NCBI GenBank assembly: GCA_964602415.1
Contig: CAZRQL010000011.1
Coordinates: 30,739-94,738, forward strand
Length of the DNA: 64,000 bases
DNA from: CAZRQL01 sp964602415
Lineage (GTDB): Bacteria > Bacteroidota > Bacteroidia > Cytophagales > Flammeovirgaceae
Direction of reading: 5' to 3'
Shown here piece by piece: positions 57,846-64,000 of the stretch (position 1 is its first letter; every line of letters begins with the position of its first letter). Made by a program: the position numbers and the translations under genes. Under the pieces are notes generated by a model. That model made no database searches, was not told where the DNA came from, and saw only the letters and a program-made list of their open reading frames with translations.

Positions 57846-59762
57846 ATGAGTAGAGGTATTTTTTCGTATGCAAGAAGAGCTTACGTTACCAGGTTGCTGT
57901 TGCTGTTTACGGATACATCAGCAGTATTTTTTTCTTATTTAGTGGCTTTGGCCGTCTTGGATAGTTCTGTATTTTTCAACCAAAGTATTTCTTATCTCTT
58001 TTTGAATTTCTTGACTATCCTTGTTCCACTTTGGATTTTCTTCAAAATATTTAGACCTTATTCTATAATACTGAGATTTTCCAGTGAGAAAGATTTATTC
58101 AGTATCGTTAAGTCATTGTCTGCAACATTTGCGATTCTGTTAGTAATAAACAACGTTTATCCCAATTTATTTGGTGATTCTGCCTTACAAGGTGCAATCC
58201 TATTTTTAACTTTTCTTCAGTCGGTTATATTATTGTCTTTTTCCAGATTTCTGCTTCGCAAACGCTACAAAAAACTCTACGCAGAAAAAAGTAGAGACAT
58301 TAATGTGGTAATTTTTGGGGCAGGCCAAGCGGGCATGATTACCAAACGCTCAATAGAAAACGATGGCAAAAGCCGCTTCAATGTTGTGGCATTTTTAGAC
58401 GATAATGAGTCTGTATCCTACAAACTTATGGATAATATAGAGATTTATCCGCCGTCGGAATTCAAAAATCTGGTTAACAAGTACAACATCAAAAAAGCCA
58501 TCATAGCCATACATGCCATCAGTGCGCAAAGAAAGAAAGAGTTTGGTTATATGTGCTTGGAACATGAGGTTACCCCTCTTGTAGTGCCCCCGATAGACAC
58601 TTGGATAAACGGCAACTTTTCAACCGGACAACTGCGGGAGTTCAAAGTGGAAGACCTACTCAACCGCCCTCCTATCAATATCAACAGAGACAATATCGCC
58701 CAATACGTGGAGGGCAGGGTAGTGCTGGTGTCGGGAGCAGCCGGTTCAATCGGTAGCGAAATATGCCGACAGTTGCTTCAGTTCAATCCAAAAACGTTGA
58801 TTATTTTGGACAATGCGGAAACGCCCTTGGTAGATGTGGAACTTGAACTGAAAGCCCAAATTATAGAAAAGTCTAAGATTTGTACATTGATAGCCGATGT
58901 TACTTTCAAAGAAAGATGCAGGGATGTATTCAACAAATACCGCCCCGATTTGGTATTTCATGCGGCGGCCTACAAACACGTGCCCATGATGGAAAATAAC
59001 CCTTGTGAAGCCGTAAGGGTCAATGTATTGGGTACAAAAAACTTAGCGGATTTGTCAGTGGAATACGGAGTCGAAAAGTTTGTGATGATTTCCACTGACA
59101 AAGCCGTCAACCCCACCAACGTCATGGGTGCATCCAAGCGAATTGCAGAGATATACACTCAGTCTTACAACTACTACTTTGAAAACAAATCAACCGCCTT
59201 TATCACCACCCGTTTTGGCAATGTATTAGGCTCTAATGGCTCGGTAGTGCCGCGCTTCAAAAAACAGTTGGAGGAGGGAGGGCCTATCACCGTAACCCAT
59301 CCCGATATTACCCGCTATTTTATGACCATCCCCGAAGCCTGCCAACTGGTACTGGAAGCCGGCAGCATTGGGAAAGGCGGGGAGATATTTCTTTTTGACA
59401 TGGGTAAGCCGGTCAAAATTGTGGATTTGGCCAAAAACATGATCAAACTATCCGGCAAGCAAGTAGATGTGGACATAAGAATTGAATTTACAGGCCTGCG
59501 TCCGGGTGAAAAATTGTATGAAGAACTGCTCAACAAAGCTGAGGACACAACCCCCACTCACAATTCGAGTATTACCATTGCCAACGTTAGAGAACAAGAT
59601 TTTCAGGAAGTTAGCCATGAAATTGAAAAATTAATACTTTATTCTTTCACAGAACCGGAATTTGAGATAGTGGCTCAAATGAAGCGAATCGTCCCTGAGT
59701 TTATCAGCAATGCTTCGAAATTTGAAGTATTGGATAGAAAAAAGAAGTTCGCTTATGAATAA
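57846..59762 (+). CDS. Membrane-bound nucleotide-sugar 4,6-dehydratase (CapD/WbpM/FlaA1 family)
   Basis: 638 residues. Four N-terminal transmembrane segments (about 13-120), a CoA-binding-like Rossmann domain with VIFGAGQAGMI (about 154-164), then the polysaccharide-synthesis SDR: SGAAGSIGSEICRQL (about 298-312), YKHVPMMENNP, MISTDKAVNPTNVMGASKR (catalytic Lys-type TDKAxxPxxxMGxxK motif) and TTRFGNVLGSNGSVVP. It dehydrates UDP-GlcNAc to a 4-keto-6-deoxy intermediate for bacillosamine/QuiNAc/FucNAc-type sugars. It could feed the polysaccharide cluster at the left end, though 50 kb away. Preceded by a small lipoprotein gene. Confidence 0.92.
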   Translation: MSRGIFSYARRAYVTRLLLLFTDTSAVFFSYLVALAVLDSSVFFNQSISYLFLNFLTILVPLWIFFKIFRPYSIILRFSSEKDLFSIVKSLSATFAILLVINNVYPNLFGDSALQGAILFLTFLQSVILLSFSRFLLRKRYKKLYAEKSRDINVVIFGAGQAGMITKRSIENDGKSRFNVVAFLDDNESVSYKLMDNIEIYPPSEFKNLVNKYNIKKAIIAIHAISAQRKKEFGYMCLEHEVTPLVVPPIDTWINGNFSTGQLREFKVEDLLNRPPININRDNIAQYVEGRVVLVSGAAGSIGSEICRQLLQFNPKTLIILDNAETPLVDVELELKAQIIEKSKICTLIADVTFKERCRDVFNKYRPDLVFHAAAYKHVPMMENNPCEAVRVNVLGTKNLADLSVEYGVEKFVMISTDKAVNPTNVMGASKRIAEIYTQSYNYYFENKSTAFITTRFGNVLGSNGSVVPRFKKQLEEGGPITVTHPDITRYFMTIPEACQLVLEAGSIGKGGEIFLFDMGKPVKIVDLAKNMIKLSGKQVDVDIRIEFTGLRPGEKLYEELLNKAEDTTPTHNSSITIANVREQDFQEVSHEIEKLILYSFTEPEFEIVAQMKRIVPEFISNASKFEVLDRKKKFAYE

Positions 59763-60816
59763 ACAAAGTTATTGTAGCAATCAATGTATCGTCGTAAAAG
59801 AGCAAAACCCAATTCCACTTAAATTTTTGGCTGTTGCAGTACTCATTTTTATGTTTTCGTGTTTTGGAAGAGAAGACCGCGCGAAAGAGTTGTTCCTAAA
59901 ATCCGAAATAGCCCTCAAAGAACAAAGACACCAAGATGCTTTGCGCTATCTCAACCAAGCCGTCAAACTTGATACTGTATTCAAGGAGGCCTACGCAAAC
60001 TTGGGGAGTACCTTGACCGAACTTGGCGCATACCCCCAAGCCATTGAGGCTTTTGATAAGGCAATTTCCATTGACCCTAAATATTCGATTGCTTACTACA
60101 ACAAAGCCAATACACTTTTTAAAATCGGCGACATCAAAGAAAGCCTCAAGTCAATAGAAAAAGCCATTGCTGTTGCACCGGATAGTGCGTCTTTTTACAT
60201 CAACTACGGCACTATTTTGAGTGAACTGGGGCAATACCCACGCGCCTTGTCCGCTTTTGTAAAGGCCAAAGACCTAAAAAGTCAAGATCCAACGCTGCTG
60301 AGTAATTTGAGTTCGGCTCATTTGATGCTTTCTGACACCACAGAGGCCATTAACTATGCCAAAAGGGCTTTGGAGCAACAAGCAGCCGCCGAATTTGCCC
60401 ACAACAATCTGGGGCTTATTGCACTAAATCGAAAACAAATCAATCAAGCCCTTGAAAATTTTGAAGCTGGCTTAAAAATATCGCCTTCCAACCCGGCACT
60501 GCTCAACAACCTGAGTTTTTGTAAGTTTCAACAAAAAGACACCGCCTCCGCACTTGCTTTGGTCAATAAATCTCTGTTGTATGCCCCCAGCAACCCTATG
60601 GCTTTGCGCAACAAATCCCTCTACACCCAAGACCCCAAGCAAGCACTTGAGTTGGCTCAGCGGGCACTGCAACTCAACGACAGCCTACCCGACGGCTACA
60701 CGGTGCTTTCTTTGGCCTACTTGAAAAGCAGAGATAAAGATAAAGCAAAACAGGCTCTGTTTACGGCCAGGCAAAGAAGGCAAAATCTCTGGGGTTTAGA
60801 GAGGTATTTGCAATAA
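59755..60816 (+). CDS. TPR lipoprotein
   Basis: 353 residues from ATG 59755, overlapping the CapD-like stop by 8 nt. The N-terminus has a hydrophobic segment with a lipobox-like end (LAVAVLIFMFSCFG, about residues 24-37), so the mature protein probably starts at that Cys. After it about eight TPR units follow (ALRYLNQAVKLDTVFKEAYANLGSTL, split here; AIEAFDKAISIDPKYSIAYYNKANTL; ALENFEAGLKISPSNPALLNNL). Likely an envelope scaffold tied to polysaccharide or protein complexes. A start further upstream (59710) is possible but lacks an export signal. Confidence 0.83.
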   Translation: MNKQSYCSNQCIVVKEQNPIPLKFLAVAVLIFMFSCFGREDRAKELFLKSEIALKEQRHQDALRYLNQAVKLDTVFKEAYANLGSTLTELGAYPQAIEAFDKAISIDPKYSIAYYNKANTLFKIGDIKESLKSIEKAIAVAPDSASFYINYGTILSELGQYPRALSAFVKAKDLKSQDPTLLSNLSSAHLMLSDTTEAINYAKRALEQQAAAEFAHNNLGLIALNRKQINQALENFEAGLKISPSNPALLNNLSFCKFQQKDTASALALVNKSLLYAPSNPMALRNKSLYTQDPKQALELAQRALQLNDSLPDGYTVLSLAYLKSRDKDKAKQALFTARQRRQNLWGLERYLQ

Positions 60817-60907
60817 CAGCCTGCGCTTCCTCATTGATTGGTGAACTATTTGGGCAGTTTAAATTTCCATCCTTGTCTCTTAAAAGTTGTTGTTATCTTG
60901 CGCCATT

Positions 60908-61888
60908 ATGGATTTTGATACTCTATCAGAAAAATTTAGCCACCAGAGTGTTCTCATACTTGGCGATGTGATGCTTGATTCATACGTCTATGGCCAAGTA
61001 AACAGGATTTCCCCTGAAGCACCTGTCCCTATCGTGAGCGTAAAAACAAAAGAAGAGCGACTGGGTGGGGCTGCCAACGTAGCCCAAAATGTACTCTCGC
61101 TGGGAGCCAAGCCTTTGGTTTGTTCGGTGGTGGGCAGTGATATGGAAGGAAGAGCCTTAGAGCGAATGATGGCACACCAGGGCATGGAGACCTCCGGCAT
61201 AGTGCGAAGCCCTAAGCGACCCACCACTGTCAAACATCGTATTTTGGCAGGTTCGCAGCACCTGTTGAGAGTGGACTCGGAGATTGACAGCCCTATCGGC
61301 GAAGAAGATACCGACAAACTGAAAGCCTCCATACAAAAACTGCTTTCCAAAGCCTCCGTCATAGTATTCGAGGACTATGACAAAGGAGTGCTGCACCCCG
61401 AACTCATCCAATGGGTCATACAACAAGCCCGACAAATGGGCATCCCTACAGTAGTGGATCCCAAAAAACGCAATTTCCTCTCTTATGCCCATTGCAGTCT
61501 TTTCAAACCCAACCTCAAAGAGCTCCAAGAGGGTCTTGCAATAACCATTGACCCTACGAATATGGAGAGCTTAAAACTGTCTGCCCGCACGCTCTTAGAA
61601 AAGATGCCCACTGAAAGGCTGCTGCTTACGCTCTCAGAATATGGAGTATTTATCACAGACCATCAAACCCCGCTGCATATTCCTGCCCACAAGCGCGAGA
61701 TAGCCGATGTCTCGGGGGCAGGCGATACGGTGGTCAGCATCGCCGCATTGGCTTTGGCTTGTGGTGCTGAGTTGGGTTTGCTTGCCGGACTGGCCAACTT
61801 GGGCGGCGGGCTTGTCTGCGAATACCTTGGCGTTGTCCCCATTTCCAAAAACCGCCTCTTTGAGGAAGCCAAAAGACTTTTGCAGTAG
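60908..61888 (+). CDS. rfaE1: RfaE1-like PfkB kinase (heptose-7-phosphate kinase)
   Basis: 326 residues from ATG 60908; TTG 60887 would extend it. VLILGDVMLDSYVYGQVNRISPEAPVPIV (two parts, about 18-46) is the diagnostic HldE/RfaE N-terminal segment. RLGGAANVAQNVLSLGA follows, and VADVSGAGDTVVSIAALAL (about 280-298) is the PfkB signature with the catalytic Asp. It phosphorylates D-glycero-D-manno-heptose 7-phosphate at C1 for ADP-heptose and LPS core synthesis. The adenylyltransferase domain of HldE is absent, so a separate protein is needed. No heptose genes are adjacent. Confidence 0.9.
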   Translation: MDFDTLSEKFSHQSVLILGDVMLDSYVYGQVNRISPEAPVPIVSVKTKEERLGGAANVAQNVLSLGAKPLVCSVVGSDMEGRALERMMAHQGMETSGIVRSPKRPTTVKHRILAGSQHLLRVDSEIDSPIGEEDTDKLKASIQKLLSKASVIVFEDYDKGVLHPELIQWVIQQARQMGIPTVVDPKKRNFLSYAHCSLFKPNLKELQEGLAITIDPTNMESLKLSARTLLEKMPTERLLLTLSEYGVFITDHQTPLHIPAHKREIADVSGAGDTVVSIAALALACGAELGLLAGLANLGGGLVCEYLGVVPISKNRLFEEAKRLLQ

Positions 61889-61977
61889 AAAAAGGACATC
61901 CCTTGCAATACAAGCAATTAAATCCGAGTTAAGCAACAGTAAACAGCATTTAGGGCTTACTATTATAGGCTATTGGT

Positions 61978-62127
61978 ATGGCATGGGGTCATTCATACCT
62001 CAGGGATGATGTGCTGATAGAAAAACGACACTTCATACAAGCACTACTCGGGCACGCAAGCCCCACAGAGGTAACCACCAAGGGCTTTGACCAAATAAAA
62101 AGGTCGTTGGATACTTTGGATAGTTGA
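61978..62127 (+). pseudogene. Tyrosine-recombinase remnant
   Basis: A 49-codon frame ending at TGA 62127. HSYLRD ... RHFIQALLGHASP aligns with the catalytic HxxR / LLGHxSP part of tyrosine recombinases, and TTKGFDQIKRSLDTLDS with the usual C-terminal tail. The segment that normally carries the nucleophilic Tyr (KTTEIYTHV) is reduced to TEV, and everything upstream is missing. It is therefore a decayed integrase, not a working one. It stands between the RfaE1-like gene and the cassette-like region, which suggests past integration here. Confidence 0.65.
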
Positions 62128-62224
62128 GAAAATATTTTTGATTTTGTTTGGAGATTTAAGGTTTAATTTGTCTACTTTGTAGAAACTTGCGATGAACCCA
62201 AATGAAGGCACGGATAAAGCGGAA

Positions 62225-62278
62225 ATAAACGCAAGTTTTGAGCAACAAACGCAAGGGTTGCGTTTATACAGATGTTAG
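62225..62278. repeat. Left junction: inverted repeat plus GTTAG
   Basis: ATAAACGCAA (62225-62234) and TTGCGTTTAT (62258-62267) form a perfect 10-bp inverted repeat; AAACGCAA at 62247-62254 offers an alternative partner with a 3-nt loop. GTTAG follows at 62274-62278, and the next bases (CTGCAAGTGTAAACGACACC) resemble those after the right-hand GTTAG at 63894. It could be the 3' half of a preceding attC-like site. Confidence 0.5.
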
Positions 62279-62318
62279 CTGCAAGTGTAAACGACACCCC
62301 AACAAATAAAAGCTTATC

Positions 62319-63179
62319 GTGAAACCAGAAAAGACAGTACTTATTACAGGAGCAACATCAGGCATCGGAAAAGCTACAGCTTTCTCACTTGCTGAAATGG
62401 GTTGGACTGTAATTATTCACGGACGACAAGAAAAGGAATGTGAAAATACAGTTCAGGAGATAATCGACAGAACTAAAAACAGTTGTATTGACTTCGTAGT
62501 GGCAGACTTATCAGACTTACATTCAGTAAATCAAATGGCAAGTGCAATTATAGTAAAGCACCCAAGCCTAAATCTATTGATAAACAATGCAGGAACTTTT
62601 AGTACAACTCGGAAACTTACGAATGATGGTTTAGAACAAACTTTTGTGGTGAACTATTTATCAAGGTTTTTGCTCGTTCACAGATTATTAGAAACACTTG
62701 AAAATAATAGCCCAAGTAGGATAATCGACATTAGTGGAGCATATCATTCCAAAGGTATAATTGACTTTGATGACCTTACATTAATTAATAATTATTCGAT
62801 GGAAAAAGCCAATAATCAATCAAAATTGGCAAACGTGTTATTTACTTACAAATTATCAAGAGTACTCAATGCAAAGGAAGTAACAATAAACACTTTACAT
62901 CCAGGAGCCGTAAATACAGGCTCAATATTGCGAAGCAATGAATTTTCATTCTTTTTCAAATTGCTCTACCGTATTTTGAGTGTATTTTTTAAGACCCCGA
63001 AACAAGGAGCAGCAACATCAGTCTTTTTAGCTACTTCTGTAAATGTTGAAGGACTAAGCGGAAGGTATTTTGAAAATAAAAAAGAAGTAGAAAGTTCACA
63101 TTTGAGTTATGATACTAATTTACAAGACAGGCTTTGGGATTTTACTTTGAATTGGCTTAAAACAAATAAATATCTCTAA
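62319..63179 (+). CDS. SDR family oxidoreductase lacking the catalytic Tyr
   Basis: 286 residues from GTG 62319. Classical SDR: TGATSGIGKATAFSLAE (9-25, NADP-type GxxxGIG loop), VVADLSDLHSV, LLINNAGTFS (about 90-99), IDISGAYHSKG with the Ser, and LHPGAVNTGS. The position of the catalytic Tyr in YxxxK is Asn here: KANNQSKLANVLF, where relatives have YxQSKLAN (one T-to-A change). The NADP-binding parts look intact, so the protein may bind cofactor but be inactive or use another acid. AT-rich, unlike its left neighbours. Stop and next start are 1 nt apart. Confidence 0.85.
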   Translation: MKPEKTVLITGATSGIGKATAFSLAEMGWTVIIHGRQEKECENTVQEIIDRTKNSCIDFVVADLSDLHSVNQMASAIIVKHPSLNLLINNAGTFSTTRKLTNDGLEQTFVVNYLSRFLLVHRLLETLENNSPSRIIDISGAYHSKGIIDFDDLTLINNYSMEKANNQSKLANVLFTYKLSRVLNAKEVTINTLHPGAVNTGSILRSNEFSFFFKLLYRILSVFFKTPKQGAATSVFLATSVNVEGLSGRYFENKKEVESSHLSYDTNLQDRLWDFTLNWLKTNKYL

Positions 63180-63180
63180 A

Positions 63181-63774
63181 ATGAAACTCAAAATACTTAT
63201 AACGTCATACATCATTTTAATTTTGGTAATGTTTGGTTTGCCATTCTTCACTGCGGAAGGCTATTCAATTATTAGTCATACAACAAGCCAATTAGGTGCT
63301 CAAAAAACACCAAATTCTTGGATAATGAACTTTACTTTTGCATTAATGGGGCTGACAAGCATTTATGCAGGTTGGACACATTACAGTAAATATTGGCTTA
63401 ATAAACTTTTATTAGTTTGTTTTGGAATTTCATTGGTACTAACAGCCATTTATAGCCACGCACCCATAAATCCTACTTTGACTTTCAGTATTCGTGAAGA
63501 CGAACTTCACTCACTTTTTGCATCTACGACAGGTTTTAGTTTTACAATCTTAGCCATATCAACAGGCTTTACTAAGAAATCCAAATCCGAAAAGTTACTT
63601 CCAATCATAATTGGCGTTTTAGCGACTATCTTATCTCTAATGATGTTTACAATAGGGAGTTTTATGGGAGTTTGGCAAAGACTAATCTTTATCACTTCTT
63701 TTGGTTGGCTGATATTTGAATTTAGGAATAACCTTGACAACAACAAATACAATGCAAAGAACACCAGTAGCTAA
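63181..63774 (+). CDS. DUF998 family membrane protein
   Basis: 197 residues, about six transmembrane segments. The DUF998 pattern is present: SIISHTTSQLGAQKTPNSWIMN (two parts, about 28-49), a His-rich or polar loop (HYSKYWLNKLL), and IREDELHSLFASTTGFSF (about 100-117). Function unknown. Second gene of the cassette-like unit, its stop codon (TAA 63772-63774) forms part of the left arm of the palindrome that follows. Base composition is similar to the SDR gene and different from the rest of the window. Confidence 0.82.
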   Translation: MKLKILITSYIILILVMFGLPFFTAEGYSIISHTTSQLGAQKTPNSWIMNFTFALMGLTSIYAGWTHYSKYWLNKLLLVCFGISLVLTAIYSHAPINPTLTFSIREDELHSLFASTTGFSFTILAISTGFTKKSKSEKLLPIIIGVLATILSLMMFTIGSFMGVWQRLIFITSFGWLIFEFRNNLDNNKYNAKNTSS

Positions 63775-63898
63775 CATCGGTTTTGCGTTATGGGGGCTGA
63801 CGTGCTTCTATGACACATCTGTGCAAGATTCAACATTTGTGCTTCGTATGAACATTTGTGCTAAAAATCCCCCACAACGCCAAGCCGCAAAACGTTAG
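63771..63898. repeat. attC-like 128-nt imperfect palindrome at cassette end
   Basis: Left arm: CTAAC (63771-63775), ATCGG, TTTTGC (63781-63786), GTTATGGGGG (63787-63796). Right arm: CCCCCACAAC (63869-63878), GCCAAGCC, GCAAAA (63887-63892), C, GTTAG (63894-63898). CTAAC/GTTAG and TTTTGC/GCAAAA pair perfectly, and GTTATGGGGG/CCCCCACAAC pair with one G-T. The two arms are separated by 72 nt and carry unequal spacers, the plan of integron attC sites (R''-L''...L'-R'). The sequence after GTTAG (63899-63920) resembles that at the left junction (62279-62298). To the end of the window (64000) nothing else is recognised. Confidence 0.6.
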
Positions 63899-64000
63899 TG
63901 GGCATTGTAAAAGACGACCTGCAAACTCATAACAGACACAAAAAAAATTGGGTATTGCTAATTTAGTATAGTTTTTTTTATTTTGCAATTTTATTACTTT

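Noticed and set aside
63716..63898. 60-codon frame across the right palindrome
   Set aside because: It overlaps the DUF998 end and the attC-like structure; no start signal and no protein pattern.
1..64000. tRNA, rRNA, CRISPR array, intact IS element or prophage
   Set aside because: No cloverleaf with a CCA-type acceptor, no regular repeat-spacer pattern and no transposase or phage structural gene was seen by eye. A tRNAscan or CRISPR search was not possible.

Overview
The window comes from a member of the Bacteroidota, most likely the Cytophagales or a close relative. Several things point there: TAnnTTTG -7 boxes lie immediately upstream of many start codons; a UpxY-type NusG factor sits in the polysaccharide cluster; there are lineage-typical families (DUF4270, DUF1573, DUF2452, the short one-domain glycogen synthase, a PorE-like TPR/PD40/OmpA protein, OMPP1/FadL-like barrels); and there are many Spi/SPII-type signal peptides. 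No base-composition or similarity search was run; all family names are recognised by eye from the translations.

Layout. 79-7995 (minus strand) is a surface-polysaccharide operon. It starts with a wHTH/nucleotidyltransferase-like regulator, a UDP-HexNAc dehydrogenase and UpxY. After a hairpin-bearing gap it continues with a UDP-glucuronate-type 4-epimerase, a Wzx flippase, two sulfotransferases and a GT4 glycosyltransferase, which suggests an acidic, sulfated polymer. 8.2-32.9 kb is mainly housekeeping: DUF1573, TerC, glycogen synthase, DUF4270, MsrA, AlaS, an M23 peptidase, the PorE-like envelope protein, YbaB, GT2, LD-carboxypeptidase, TsaC/Sua5, ElyC-like, CrtI, an outer-membrane barrel, an ECF sigma factor, XerD, OmpH, DUF2452, M20 and MazG-like proteins. 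32.9-39.2 kb holds a REP-like palindromic spacer, an MFS exporter, a secreted NPGFEE protein and pyruvate carboxylase.

39.3-41.3 kb is a small AT-rich island with an AAA15 ATPase/RloB pair resembling AbiL-type phage defence. Its RloB gene carries a single in-frame TGA where the family has Trp. 41.5-61.9 kb returns to housekeeping and envelope genes: ClpB, a rRNA-type methyltransferase, a lone transketolase C-terminal half, an FAD reductase, an SSS symporter, a rhodanese, threonine aldolase, IF-3, peptide deformylase, two barrels, a transglutaminase-like protein, a MacB-type permease, a 40-residue lipoprotein, a CapD/FlaA1-type dehydratase, a TPR lipoprotein and an RfaE1-like kinase.

The right end (62.0-63.9 kb) is accessory. 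It has a tyrosine-recombinase remnant, then two AT-rich genes (an SDR lacking its catalytic Tyr and a DUF998 membrane protein). These are framed by related GTTAG-containing junctions and closed by a 128-nt attC-like imperfect palindrome, so it looks like a mobile gene cassette.

The most interesting points are the cassette-like unit at 62.27-63.90 kb, the TGA-interrupted RloB in the defence pair, the triple repeat in front of crtI, and the regulator/UpxY-controlled sulfated-polysaccharide operon. No tRNA, rRNA, CRISPR array or intact insertion sequence was seen.
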